In this document: positions 1-12,575 of the stretch, piece after piece
Position numbering within the stretch: the first letter of the stretch is position 1
How the letters are laid out: every line of letters starts with the position of its first letter
NCBI GenBank assembly: GCA_004794655.1
Contig: SMMW01000575.1
Location: forward strand, 9,264,001-9,328,000
Direction: 5' to 3'
Source: Marisa cornuarietis
Lineage: Eukaryota; Mollusca; Gastropoda; Architaenioglossa; Ampullariidae
Length of the DNA stretch: 64,000 bases
Notes under the pieces: model-generated
Told to the model about the DNA's origin: nothing
Database searches by the model: none
Seen by the model: the letters and a program-made list of their open reading frames with translations, nothing else
Made by a program: the position numbers and the translations under genes

Positions 1-1603
1 TTCTCGAGAGCAACTCTTATTTCTTAATCATTTTACATGATTATCCAATTTATTTTGACAAACCGAATCCACAGCGCCTGTTTTCAAACAGACCCCAAGC
101 TTCCATAAAAACACCAGTTCCTCTAAGCAGACCTTGGTGAGACTTTTTTCAACAGCCTCTTCAACGTGTTTTTCATGTGGACCTCACATTCAATGAGGCT
201 GTATATTTGTTTGTTTCTGCAATGGGTGGGTGTCCAGATCTTTCAGATCTGTGAAAATAGTGAAAGGAGCCACGTGACTCACAACATAGGGGCAAGTAGG
301 TATAACATGAACACGGGCTAAGAGAATGTGCTTTCTCTTCTCCATGAAAAATATTATTATCCATGACTGTCACATCAAAAATTGAACGCATGGTATGGAA
401 TTTGATGATATGAAGCTTGAATGTTATTGTAAAAACTTTTACAACATGGTATAGAGCTCTCACGTCCTGATATGGAACTTTCACCTTTGTTTTTTTATGA
501 AAAAGGCCTGGGATTGACGTCGGGCACCGCACGAAGGATGTGCCACCAACTGCCCCCAGCATGAAAAATGTTCCATTAACTGCAACCCCAACATAAAATA
601 TGTTCCACCAACTGTAGTCCCCCTCTGCACACTGCCTGAGCATGAACGATATCCATAAAAACTATCCATAAAAATTTTAATAGTCGTGTGAAAAGTTAGG
701 GTCCCCAAAAGTAATAGAAAACTGCGTGTGTGCAATATTCTCAAGTCATAAAGTTTTGTTAAAAAATTCAAAGCAACGCTTTCTTACTTAACACCTGAAT
801 ATATGATAAATCAATAGCTAAAAGTCGTGGTATGTTTTAGCCCTGGCGTTCTTTCATGATCAATTTTTCTCCCAATTCTTTTCACATTGCAGTAGTAATT
901 CAAAAATACAGTTGCAAGCAAGACACTGTTCACCAGTATGGAGAATGCATTTTCTTCATCGAAAGTCACAGCTTCTTGTGTTTCTCTTAAAAGCTGCACG
1001 ATGGGGTATATGCTGAGGGCATCACGACGACAGAGCTGCTGTGAATTCAACTTCCGAGGTACGTTGCCCTTTCATGGCGACATCCCGGGAGAGAAGTCCA
1101 GGTTCATGGGGCATTAACAAAAACACGCACAAAATTTCGCGACATCACGCGATCGCTGGCCAACTATTTTGGCAGCTGTTTTCCTCCTCTGAGCAATTAA
1201 TTTCTTGCTCTAGTTCCTCCTCCTTCCCACCAGCTTCCAGTTCTCTCCCCTCTTCCTATCACTGGGTTGCCAGACGGGCACGAGGCCGTTTACTTTCTGA
1301 ACGCTTGTTTACCTTCTGAGCTTTTGCTGCTTCCACCCTGGTAGGTCTTCATCCACCCGGCATTTCAGCAACTGGCGATCTGGCAGCCCCTCGGAGGCTT
1401 GCCGCTTCGCTCCGCTTGAGGTAGGAACAGGTGAAAATGGAGGAAGGGATTAGAAAGAAATGAAAAATAATATTTTTTTCTCAAAATGTGATTAGTTGCA
1501 CGGATTGTTCAAGGTGTTAAATGGTACCTGACTCCGTCCACTATCTCTGTCCGTCTTATTGGAGCTTACCTGATCAAACAAACGACGTACGTGGTCTCAC
1601 CTT
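1..1603. other. Stretch without a recognised gene
   Basis: AT-rich to about base 1000, then more mixed. Short open frames exist on both strands (for example 173-643 on minus and 1041-1319 on plus), but none has a recognisable domain, splice context or codon bias that I can defend. No mobile element was recognised. Confidence 0.5.
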
Positions 1604-2002
1604 AAAGAAAGAAACAAACACGAAAATACCTGTGTAAATGTACTGACAACGACATTGGCCACCCAGGCGACGGGTCGTTGGCAGCAGCAGCAGGCCGAAC
1701 CCACCAGCGACACGCTTTTCTCTGACGCTGCAGCACGTCGAACGTCGCACAGGGTCCGGTAGCGGCAGTCGCCGGCGGCGTTTGTCCCCTTCTCCCCCCT
1801 CCCCCCACGTCCCCGTGCACGCGCCTGGCGTGCCGCGACTAAAGGCGTTTTCACTCGCTGTCATTGGCAGTGTCACGGACAGTAAAACGTGCCGCTTGGC
1901 GCTCTCCGCCTGTACCCTTTTGAACTTGCCGACCGTCTCCCTTTGATGTGGTCTTTGGTGAAAAAGAGGCAAGAGTAAAGAAGTTAAATGTAGATGTTCC
2001 AA
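1604..2002 (-). CDS. Possible GC-rich exon with good donor (minus)
   Basis: A GC- and CpG-rich patch (about 1660-1870) on the minus strand stays open in all three frames, as expected of GC-rich DNA, so openness is weak evidence. In the longest frame it begins at an ATG at 2002 and runs into AAG|GTGAGA, a strong donor, at 1603/1604. A second donor-like CAG|GTAAGC lies about 30 bases further on. The translation is Arg/Leu rich with no recognised domain. It could be a 5' exon or an unannotated CpG-rich promoter region. No partner exon was identified, because the gene would continue off the left edge of the window. Confidence 0.2.
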
Positions 2003-2872
2003 ATAAATTAATGTTTCCGGACAAAGACTATATGTCTACACGTGTAAGAGATCCCCTGGAAGAGAGAGGTCCCTAAGGAGACAAACTTTCTTGGCTCATG
2101 GACCGTTTGAGGAATCAGCGAAATTCCAGATTGTGAACATGCGGATCCTCTGTGCCAGTCACGGATGGTGCATCTTCAGTAGCCGTGAGTTTCATCCAGA
2201 GTTTTCTAAGCATAGACTAAATGTGTATGTGTGTGTGTGACAGTGCGTGTGAATGTGCGAGCTCTAGTCTTCTCTGTCTTTTCTTTTGCCTTCATGCTTG
2301 CCTGTCTGCCTGTCTACCTGCTCTCCATTTATTTTATCAAGACATTTTTTTTTTGCCTCTGCGACTGCGACTGCCTCTGCGACTGCTGCAAAATAGTTCG
2401 TCGTCGTTTAGATAATGATGATTGTTATGATGACGCTGATGTTGACGAAGATCAGCAGTAATCGCGATAATGACAGCGATGGTTGTTGCCACCGTCGTTC
2501 ACTGATCTTCAAAGAAAAACAAAAACCCTGTCGGCTTATTGATCAAGAAAGTGAAAGAACGCGAGGTCGTGTGGCAAAAGAGAACCTTTATCCCTCTGAA
2601 GAAAAAAAAAAAATCACCTAATATCGCGTTGACGCAGCGTATAATTGAGCACAAGGTGAAGGTCAGTCGCAGGCATGAATAATATTCATATCATATTATG
2701 ACCTCGTCAGGCCCTCAGCCACACACAACTAGAAAGGTGGTTGAATGTCTTCCATCCTTACCAGGTCACCGGACATCCAACTAAACCGGGGAAGGTGGGA
2801 GACTCATAGACAACATATCGTGTACATTCTGTCATAGAAGGCGCTGAAGATGTGCTCTGTGTGTGTGTGTTT

Positions 2873-2916
<44 letters not shown>

Positions 2917-5164
2917 GCGAAAGAAACGGCTGGCCAGCGCTTCTGCGAAATGATTGATTTGCCAGCATTGAAATGCAATCAGTGCAGCAAAAGAAGCAAA
3001 ATATCAATGGAAATAAGATAAGAGTATGCAAATTGACAGGGATCATTAGGTGTAGCATTAACAGGATCAAAACTGGTTTCAGTCGTTAACAGGAGTACAA
3101 TGATCGTAATGGTGGTAATTGTAGTGGTGGTAGTAGCAGCAGCAGGAGCAATACTAGTAGAAAGCACTTCAACTTGGAAACCATTAGCTTCAGGGTATAA
3201 CTGACTGCAGTGATTTTGACACCGTAGGTATCATAGTCCACTGCAGTATATGAAAAATGTGTCGTGGACATGACTGAGAAAAACCTTGCACCCAGCAACA
3301 CCGTACTCACTGGCACTTGCAATAGTTGATAAAAAAACTGGGCCAGGGCCAAGACCATGACCAAATTAGAACATGTAGGTGTAGCATATGGGAATCGGAG
3401 AGCACACATTCTTCTTGTGATGATTTTGAATACTGATTTCTTGAGTGTAGACTCTGCCAGAATTAAAAAAAAATATCGGGTACAGACTGTAGCACCATCT
3501 TTGGTCTGAAAGAATATTGAATCCTCCCCCCCCCATCTCCTCTTTCCTCTTTCCAGCCCCATCCTACTCGCCGCGTCGCCCCACCACGAAATCACACACC
3601 TTTCGAATGTCAGGTGAGAGCTTCACACAACCAGTCGGTAACAGAATGTCACCTCTCAGTGCTAAGTTCCTTTACTACACACCTTTAGCTCGGATCGTAT
3701 TTAACGTACATCAGCAAACAGCGACGAGACATCAGCTCTAGGGGCAGGTTACGAGTCTGCTTGGACATGAAAGGATATACTAGCTGAGTCTGCTTACCAG
3801 TCCCTCGATTAAACAAATCTGGCTTTATTGACGCCGAGACGTTCGCAGACGCCAAAGCAAGGAGGAAAGAGACATACCCGGAAATAATTCTGGGTGGAGT
3901 CCGCGGGCTAAGCTCGATCTGATCAGTCTTTGAAAATTTCTCTGACGTAGTTATCTTAAGTGCAAAGAAGTCATTGCATAAAACAGTTACTGAGAAACCG
4001 CATACAGTGCAATGTGTAGGTGAGGCGAACAAGTCGCTTGACTGTCGCAGACCGGAAGCAGAGTTTTTGCGAAACGCAGCGCACCCCGTATAACCTCCCT
4101 CTACCCAAGCCGGTTCCTCTTGCCTCGCCCCGGCTTCAGTTGCCGCTACGTGAGCAGTGTTGAAGGAGCTGGTTTGTCTTCTGCAGGAGAAGCACGAATA
4201 ATAACCAGTCCGTCCTCTTGTTAGGCTTAATGTAGTGTTTCTTGTGAGTTTAGTTAGTTAAAAGGTCATGCAGTTCACAGGTTAAAGCTTTTGAGACATA
4301 GTTTACATTTTACAACTCCGCAGTAAGCCCATTTGAGATATTTTATATTTTGCAATTCCCCAGTAAGCACGTTTGAGACATTTTACACTTTGCTTGTGCG
4401 TTTAAAAGGAAAAAATGACAGTACTACTTTACAGTTAATATGGGGAGTGGAAATGGTTATTCTTGCTCCAAAAATCTATAGCCTCCCTCTTTTTATTCGT
4501 CGTTTTCTCTGAATTTGCTTCCTTCATTTACCCCTTTTCTTCCTCATGGATGACATTGTGAAAAATGGTCAGTCGTGCATGTTACCTCTGAAACAAGTGG
4601 GCTGCTGATGTCGACTGCTCGTATTAAAAATTTAAGAGGAAACTTTTCAAAGCTTTCTCAAACATGACTGATCGTTTTTACGTTGGGCGATGCTACCGTT
4701 TTACTGTGACTTTCTGTGTCCCCCATCTCTCAGGTTACCTGCAGTAGACAATTCGCTGTACATTTGTTCGAAAACAAAAATCTTTACGGCACGATATTAT
4801 AGTAGACCTGTTGCATTTTTTATGGATCTTAGGGATATCATTCATTTCATTTATCCTTTAAAGGCCAAACTTCTACCATTCGGCGGGAAAGAATAGTTCG
4901 ACCCGAGGGAGGGAAGTAAGGGTACTTATCACCCCTACCCCTTCCAATCGAATCATTCTTTCCAGGCATAAGGTAGATGTTTGTCCTTTAATTGGTACCA
5001 GTTGGCGCTGCTTGGAAAGGAGGATATGGGGGCTACCGACCGAATAAGCCAAGAGAAAGGACCATAGATAATCGACACAGAAGAAAGTTCATGTCGGATC
5101 GGTCGAGGCTCGGATCAAGAGCGACTGCGCACCCCATCGGCAGGCTTCAGGGAGGGGAGATTAA
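2003..5164. other. Stretch without a recognised gene
   Basis: Holds a TG microsatellite (2858-2912) and an imperfect GTA/GTG/GCA trinucleotide run near 3110-3155, which generates a Leu-rich minus-strand frame. I found no domain, splice-supported exon or mobile element before about 5000. The GC content rises from about 5000, probably the 5' side of the endonuclease relic that follows. Confidence 0.5.
2858..2912. repeat. (TG)n microsatellite
   Basis: An imperfect TG dinucleotide run, interrupted by TTTG and TATG near its left end and uninterrupted towards the right. Confidence 0.95.
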
Positions 5165-5735
5165 AATGTGTGTTACTGAAGCCAAACAAGCTACTAAGCT
5201 GATGGAAAGTACATCAACTTGTATTCACCGTGAGTTAGTGAGTTAGGACGATGCCGGTGGGATGTTGTGGGACTGGCAGAGATCAGATGGCCAGGATTTC
5301 AGGAAACAGCAAAAACAAGGGTAAGAGGGTTTGGTACAGTGGGGACGAAACCAGTCACCAGCTTGGCGTGGGTTTTGCCAAAGGGCTGGGAGCCGTCATC
5401 AGCTGTACACCCATTTCCGGAAGGCTGATCTTCATACCCATCTCTGCTAGGCTTCACAATGTCAACATTGTCCAAGTTTACGCTCTGACATCCGCGTTTG
5501 AAGACAAGAAGGTGGAGAAGGTTTTACGAACAGCTAGAAAGGGTAATAAAAGGAGTACTGAGAAATGACATCTTCGTCGTACTCGGTGGAAAGCCAAGAT
5601 CGGAACAGACACCTACCAGCAGTGGACAGGAACGTCAGGTAAATGTGGTCTAGGTGAAACCACCATTTAACTAACATTTCTAGGGTTTGCACAAAGCCAT
5701 CGATTCCCCTCCAAATTACTTTTTAAACTGTGCTT
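5165..5735 (+). pseudogene. Non-LTR retrotransposon endonuclease relic
   Basis: Conceptual translation across frames resembles the APE-type endonuclease domain at the N-terminus of ORF2 in RTE-like 'endonuclease-reverse transcriptase' elements. The pieces are DVVGLAEIRW at about 5261 (carrying the family's catalytic Glu), VWYSGDETSHQLGVGF at about 5330-5380, ISCTPISGRL and NIVQVYALTSA at about 5400-5490, then FYEQLERVIKGVLRND and KIGTDTYQQWTGTSGKCGLG at about 5530-5655. These lie in at least three reading frames with an in-frame stop, so the copy is dead. The similarity fades by about 5735 and no reverse transcriptase follows, so it is a fragment. It probably belongs to the same family as the pieces at 31520-32330 and 39590-39935. 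Family assignment is from memory of motif patterns. Confidence 0.75.
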
Positions 5736-7246
5736 TTGTTATTAGGAAGGAATGAAGGGGAGAGAAGAAGAAGAAGAGAGGGAGCGTACGATCACCAAAA
5801 TTATATATATTAAAAAACAGCATTAATTTTTGTAACTATTTGAGCACGTTTTCTGTAACTTTTTTGTCTTAAACTTTCTTTTGGGGATATTTTTGCTTAT
5901 TTAAGTTTATCGAATCTAGCGATTTTGTTTTGGGCAATACATGCTGAAATATACTACACTAAGATTGTGTGTTATGATATACGTACTAAACCAAAAGCGT
6001 ACATCTTTGTTAATGCACTAAAAAACATTAAAACCATAAAAGGCAATTCAGAAGACAGCACCCTAGAAGGCGGCCATGGCAATGATCAAATGCAAGAGAA
6101 CTTCACCGCAAAACCCAAGCATTGGAGAGGCAGAAATTTTTTTCGTGTTATCTGGTCTGACGCCCTTATCCCATGATAGCCCTATTGTCACGTGGGACAT
6201 TACTGTACAGGTTACAGTCCTTTGTAACGATTGTAAAGAAGAGGACTAGTTAACCACATTATTTTCCTTTCTTGCGATACGTATTATAATCTATATGTGC
6301 AATATGTCGTCTTAAGGTATAATGCTAACAGAAGACAGTCACCTTTCACCTCCGCATCAGTTGCCGTCCGCATTATCTTCCGGTCATGGCATATTCCTAA
6401 AGATGAACTTCCTGTCTTGCCAAGCGCTGGGTAATTTGCTCAGCCATCTAACTGCAGGGCATTGCACCACCTAGCCTTTCAGTGCAATTTGGGGGATCAT
6501 CATCAAATGTCAGTCTTTAATTTTGCGAGAAACATTAGAGCATCAAACTGTACATCAGACTGTTCACCGCCCGCTGTTCATGACCGACTGTTGACCAAGT
6601 GCCGTCGCCCCAAACCCGCCTTTCCAGAACGGCAGGCCGACGAGAAACTCCCCGGCAGTCCTCCCTCTGTGAGAGCTGCTTCCGGTGTGATGGCTCCCTC
6701 GAAGAACCATCCCTCGCAGCACTGCGCTAACTGACCCCTTCATCGCGTTGAATGATTGTGTCCCGTCGCTGGCGATTGATTGATCACGTTCCTCCATATG
6801 TGATGGCGCGGCTACAACTTGCGACGGAAAGTGTCATTTCGGTTTTTTTTTTCTCTGCCGTCCACTACCACACCCCCTTTCTTTTGTTGCTTCACTGGAG
6901 AGCGCCAACACTACAGCACACCCTGATAGAATATGGTCGCACGGAAACACTCCACCGGCGAGATTTGCTAGAGATGGGGTGTGTGGGGGACGTGGGGGTT
7001 GAGAAAGCCCGGAGTTTGGTATTTTTATTTTATTTTGTGTGTATTTTTGTATTTTATCCCCAGTTTTGAACCACAAGTGGCGAAAGCTGTGCTTTTCTCT
7101 TCAGCCTTTTCAATCACTACATCAGCGGTTTTAATTTTTTTTCATATTTATAAGTTTTTCTTAAAATTTTGCGAACATATTTCCAGTAGCCGCTACAGGC
7201 TTAATTCGGAGGTTAATTGCGCTCTCGACTGACAGCCGTACAGTGT

Positions 7247-7256
7247 CCGCCATCTT
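7247..7256 (-). promoter_or_regulatory. YY1-like motif
   Basis: CCGCCATCTT on the plus strand, i.e. AAGATGGCGG on the minus strand, matches the YY1 core AAGATGGCGGC closely. It is a single site with no gene start recognised beside it, so a functional role is not established and a chance match is possible. Confidence 0.25.
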
Positions 7257-8068
7257 GACATCGCTCAGTGTGCAAAGTATCTCCAAGGAAGTTGGTGCCA
7301 TGTAATATATTATTTAGCAATGAGAAAACAGAGGATGACGGATGGTGTATTTTCCAGCAGTAAGAATTTTAGTCTTAGAAGTTTCAAGCGGACTGTATTT
7401 AAAAAGAAGGTACCATTTGGTTGTCTAGTTCTCTTGTAAAAAAAGAGGACATTTAAAGTATAGCAGGATGTTTGTGATGGATGTCAGTTTCAATCGCTAA
7501 TTCGACATAAAAATTGTGCTGGTTTGGGTCCAATAGTTTATAAAAATGTATATAAATTTATGTAAAAAAAATATAAAAACATTTGTGGAAACTTCAAAGG
7601 GGATCTGTATGATTGCTTCACACTCATACGCTTACACCGAAATTTATGTCTGAAAGTGTTCTTGACCAGAAAGTCGCATCAAAAAAGCTTACTCTTATCG
7701 GATTGCTTGAAGAACATTTGAACCTGAACTCCTGCAGGTCATGAGGAGGATCATCTCTTTCTAAGATGCCAAAAAAGTAAACAAGTGTCTGTCTCTTGGG
7801 TCGCGGAGAATTGGAAGGTCTGTGAGGTCTGCGGCAGATCTGTCGACCACAAGCTGTAGTTGAGGCGCCACTCTGTCTCGTTGTCACTCAAGGCCGTGTT
7901 GTAGAAACAAAAGTGTGAGATGGGAATCTCATCGACATGTCTCCAAACACAGAACACTGTAAGAAGAATAAAATGGAACGCGGGAGAAGAGGTTCTGAAT
8001 GGGAGAACTATAGGACTCTTAGAAGAAAATTGGAAAGCATTTTTAACTTTCTCTCTCTTTCACACTGG

Positions 8069-8069
<1 letters not shown>

Positions 8070-8125
<56 letters not shown>

Positions 8126-8128
8126 CAC
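8070..8128. repeat. (CA)n microsatellite
   Basis: A CA dinucleotide run with one CG interruption near its right end. Open frames across it that read Thr-His-Thr-His are artefacts of the repeat. Confidence 0.95.
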
Positions 8129-8895
8129 AGAAGCACATACAGAGTAGCACTCTTCACCGATAAGGATCTGTGTATTGTATTCCGGTGCCGTGCTCTAGGG
8201 ACGGTATCTTTGATCTGTCCACAGACACCTGAGCTGCCATTGCCTCTTCAGAAAGGTGTGGGCCCGCTTTGGCCACTCACGTCTGCTAGTTACCAGTTTT
8301 AATGCCAAACAGTCACGAACCACTCTCAGCTACCTGTCCATCACCTCAGGTCTGAGGCGACTACGTTGCCCTCGCACACTCCAACGCTTGTCCTCTATTT
8401 CTTTCGACAGCCCCTAGCTCTCCCTGTAAATGTTTTGCTCACTGTGGAAACTATCTACATCTGCAGAAACGTGCATGGACAGACACGCTGTCACGCAAGA
8501 ACAAAAGGGTTCCAAGTAAAGAACACTTGTCTAGAATGTTCGAGAATATCATGGCCGACGACTGGAGGATATCACTATATGAAGCTGCAAACAGCTGGAA
8601 AACGTGTCTTTACATGGTAGTCGTTAAATTAACATGACACAGATTTACAATATGTTTATTTCGAGAGAAACGTGCCGAACTATAAAAAATCGTAAACTTT
8701 GTAAAAAAACAAAAACAAAAACAAAAGAGTTAAGATGCAAAGCAAATATTTTAGGTGAAGGCAAAGAGTCCACTAGGTGAAAAGGTAGTTTTGTGATCTT
8801 ACTGTCGTAGGGGGAGTGAGGTGTTAGGGCCCTCACTTGTCTCGTATGCAGCCTTTGTGAGGGTGGTGCCCATCCATTCCCTCTCACTTCCTTTT

Positions 8896-9620
8896 CTCTA
8901 GGGCAGGGGTTTGGCAGACTAAGTCCCGTGGACGTCTTTGGACCAGCCTGTCTGCCACATTGTGCAGTGAACTTGTTTTCATTCTTTTTATTCAGCCTAG
9001 GTTAATTTGATTGAAATTTAATTTATCAAGTACAACAGCGTTAGAAATCAGCTGTCCGTAACACTCTAACACAGACAAAGAACAAAGATAACAAATAACA
9101 TGGCTGACATGTCTGATAGAGTCGTTAGAGAGCATCGGGGGCGGCTGGCTTCAAAGGAAAATTGGTTTTAAAGTTTTATTGTGAGGAAATTAAAATAGCT
9201 TAACTTTACACCAAATTATTTACTCATTTGTCGTCCGTTCCATTATCATTAGGTTTGTTGGCCAGGGGTCAGCTGCACAACGCATTTCTAATTTTAAACA
9301 CTTTTAGGCCTTAACTCTATTTGGATAATTAGTTTAAAGAGCACACCACAATTTTAGGGTTTTTAAAACTAAAACTGCTTCAAGTAAGATAAAGTTGTTT
9401 AAGTCTGACTTTCCGTCCTGTCAGTACAATTTTGTGTATGTTTTTCTTCAATGCATCAAAATGGCAGAGAAGAGATTTTGCTTCGTTAGAACAGTTTTAA
9501 GGTTTAGAAACGTGTTGTGGAACAGGCCCCTGGGTTTTTGGTATTCTACCGGCCGCCCCATAGATTAGAATTTTCAGAACGGCCCTCAAAAAGAAAACTT
9601 TGCCCACCCCTGCTCTAGGG
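8896..9620. mobile_element. Non-autonomous hAT-like DNA transposon with 8-bp TSD
   Basis: The element spans 8904-9612. Its left end is CAGGGGTTTGGCAGAC and its right end, read inward on the minus strand, is CAGGGGTGGGCAAAG. This is the CAGGGGTGGGCAA-type terminal inverted repeat known from hAT elements. Both ends are flanked by CTCTAGGG (8896-8903 and 9613-9620), a perfect 8-bp target-site duplication, which is the length typical of hAT. The interior has no transposase frame. A 266-bp MITE is inserted at 9265-9530, so the original element was only about 440 bp. Confidence 0.85.
9265..9530 (+). mobile_element. MITE copy A (nested in hAT-like element)
   Basis: The ends form an inverted repeat: GGGGTCAGCTGCACAACG at the left, and GGGGCCTGTTCCACAACACG read inward from the right. 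The whole 266 bp is close to the reverse complement of 55945-56202, with long identical blocks such as CTTTCCGTCCTGTCAGTACA and only small indels. There is no open frame. Two near-identical, inverted-repeat-bounded copies indicate a short non-autonomous DNA transposon family. A target-site duplication is not clear: the flanks are CCA and TGG. The superfamily is undetermined. Confidence 0.85.
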
Positions 9621-11231
9621 TGTCAGGGGTTCACCCACAGCTGGGTCAAACGAGGATAAGGTAAGGGTAGGGGAAGTATACTACATTTAAATAGTATCGA
9701 AACAGCTTCATGTTCAGACAACGGTCCTCTGACCTTTAGATTATCCTCTTCCCTAGAAGTCGTTTGACCAATAAGCTGTAACGCAAGTGAAGTCATATAT
9801 TCTTTCTTGTTTTGGGATCAGATGTCTACAGTGATCCCTATCTCTAACGAACATCGAAAGCTTAAAAGCAAATAGTAGGTTACGATCCTACTCCTTTAAC
9901 AGTTTTGGAACATTATCCTTTCTAAATCAAAAATAGACGCGAATTTTCTTAAATTCAAGCTGTCTAAAACCATATTTTTCAAGCAGTTTAATCACTGCTG
10001 TCAACAATATTTAACGCTGTAACGAGGTCTCACCCGGAATAGCCCCGTGAGACAGGAACACTTGAGAGCAAGCACAAGCTTAGCTGACTCCTTTGTAAGC
10101 GAGTGAGCTGAGCTCATTCAGTAGCCAAGAGAGCACACCCTGGTGCCGAAACCAATCCACTATTCTCGCAGATCTGTCGTTTCCTGTCCACTGCAGTAAA
10201 TGAGCCACGCTGGGGGCAGTAGCCGAGAGTCTGGCAACTTCTGAATCACACCACTCAGCAAATTATTTCTGCGATCACCATATGTTTAATCAAGCAATCA
10301 AACTACGATAGTTTTGATTCGATGTCTAGACAAGGCACAGTACAACTAGAACACTAACTCTCAATCCTCCCACAATCTTAGAGGGTACGCTACCCTCTCT
10401 CTGACCCAGGCATTGCCTCCACGTGGTCTAAAAGGACCGTTTTCTACAATCTTAGGAAATATGATTTCTGTTCGTGTCGTTTGCTCTGAATATAGATTTT
10501 AGCACGAATCAGACACAAGAACGCGCGTGCAAACGGAGATGCAGACTGACAGTATCAGCAAAGGAAACAGAAATGAAGCAGACGGACGGATGCGCGCACA
10601 CACATATTTTATTGTATTTATCTTTTCGCTTCCCGCTTCATTTCATGTGTGCATCTCTTTCCCTGGTTCCAAAAAAAAAAAAAAAAAAAAAAACGTTGCC
10701 AGTAGACAAGCAGCGTGAAAAGGCGTGGTTGTTGATAGCAAGGACCATCACCCTGCCAGAGTCATGACGCAGAGTCGTCTCCCGCTGTCAGGTCTGAACT
10801 AGCATCTTTAGTCACGCACATTGTTTGTCATCTTCTTACTTTTCGATGAAGCGTACTATCTGAAGTGCACCGAGGATTCCCCGATTGCCCTGATGCTTTC
10901 TCGATTGAATAACGTGTCCCTGGGCTGTCTGGAAGCATTAGCTCCCTTGCCAGCGGAAACCAAATGTCAAGAACCCAGCGCTGCGGACTTTGGAGACAAG
11001 CAGAAGTTGTACCTCCGAAGGACACAAGCGTTACTAAGGCGTGGTCACGAAATGTAAAAGCTTGTTGCAGACTTTTGTGTTTTCTTGGCAGCTGAGAACG
11101 TTTCCACTGTCACTCAGCCCATGACTACTAATTCTTTACCATTTTGCTTAACTGTTTTGTTGTAGGATTTATATATTGTAAGACCTTTCAAGTTTAGATT
11201 GTCAAGAAGTACAGAATTCAAGAAAGGCGAA

Positions 11232-11234
11232 AGA

Positions 11235-11269
<35 letters not shown>

Positions 11270-11270
11270 G
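11232..11270. repeat. (ACGC)n microsatellite
   Basis: About nine tandem copies of the tetranucleotide CACG, which is rich in CpG and alternating purine-pyrimidine. Confidence 0.95.
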
Positions 11271-12473
11271 CATTCTTACTCTCACACACAAAATCTCAAA
11301 GAGTACAGTATCTCAAAAATAAACTCCTAAAAAGCGTAGAATCGAAAACATAGATATCTTGTTTTATTTCGACTTGCAGCCGCGCAGCCAGGCTGGGACG
11401 GTCCTCTGGTGCTGGTCACCCGAGATAACTAGCTGAGCTAGGTTGGGGGGGGGGTGAGGGGTAAGGTGAGGGTGGGAAGGAACCGTGCGCGACTCGCTGG
11501 ATGAGGCAATTAGTGGTGGGCTGTTGCCCACGGCTGGGTGGCCAAGGGCGCCTGCTGAAAACGAAGCAGACGACAAAGCTTCTGATCAGCTGGAAATAGG
11601 AAGGCTCCCATCCGTGCTGGAGACCTCTTCCAAAAGTGCTTGCAGATGATGGGCGTACAGCAGTTCCTCTGCTGCATGGCCGCAAGGTCATTAGTGTGCC
11701 GCGTCATCGCACATCTCCGTCAGTAACGGTGGAGAAGTAGAGAGGACAAAGAAAATTTTAAGAGAGAGAGAGAGATGTGAAAGTTAAAGAGAGCGAAATA
11801 AAGCAGAGGTATAGAGGAAAAAAATGAACTTGTCCTGCTCGTTATGTTTTTTTTTCTTTGCTGGTTTACACCGTTAGGTTTTCGGTGCGGTGCGAATGGG
11901 AAAATTGTTGAGCATGTAGCATCGCTTTCTTGTTGACGCAGTAATCACACATCTGTCACCATTTTCTAGAAAATGCTGATCCTTTGAAGTGTAATAAGTG
12001 TTAGTTTAACATTACTCATTCTGGCTCAGCTCCATCCACCATCTAAAGGGTTTGGTGAGGTTCTCCTAGCTTAATACTCCAGGAGAGGAAACCAGAACCC
12101 ATCGCATCGTCTATATAATAAAACGGCTGTTTCTCCACTGAGGGTAGAGACAATTTAAGTTGTCAATAACTCAGTTCTATAAATATAGACATATGCCATT
12201 TTTGTATTTCTTTGTATCATTTTATTCATTTAACTAAATGTTATAATTTGTATTTTTATCTGCGGAATTATTGTTATAAAATAGTTGTAATCACACCTTT
12301 ATCGAAGCTTTTGCGATGCATTTTATTAAAGTTATCTAAAGTAACAAAAATAAAAAAAAAATAACTGAAAATAACCTTTTGAGGGCTCACATGGACACTT
12401 CAGTGTTTGTGTGAGCCTAAGTTGAGGTGCTGTGGACATTATTAAGTAATTATATCCCTTCAGATTCCGGATG

Positions 12474-12575
12474 CACTTCATGTGTTGGAATGTATGTCAA
12501 GGCTACACTCTACTTACAAGCTACACTTCATGTGTTGGAATGTATGTCAAGGCTGCACTCTATTTACAGGCTGGT
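12474..12575. repeat. 50-bp tandem duplication
   Basis: Two head-to-tail copies of a 50-base unit beginning CACTTCATGTGTTGGAATGT, with starts at 12474 and 12524. The copies differ at a few positions (CTACACTCTACTTACAAG versus CTGCACTCTATTTACAGG), so the duplication is recent but not brand new. Confidence 0.9.

Larger units (their letters stand above)
5736..8895. other. Stretch without a recognised gene
   Basis: Mostly AT-rich. A GC-rich patch at about 6580-6730 is open on both strands but has no recognisable domain. A YY1-like motif is at 7247-7256 and a CA microsatellite at 8070-8128. No mobile element was recognised until the hAT-like element at 8904. Confidence 0.5.

Noticed and set aside
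3086..3595. 169-codon minus-strand open frame
   Set aside because: Its C-terminal poly-Leu comes from a trinucleotide run, no domain or splice support is visible, and an open frame of this size can occur by chance in 64 kb.
10081..10340. Search for rRNA or true tRNA genes here and elsewhere
   Set aside because: No segment forms a convincing cloverleaf or matches conserved rRNA words that I know; only SINE-type tRNA-like heads were seen.
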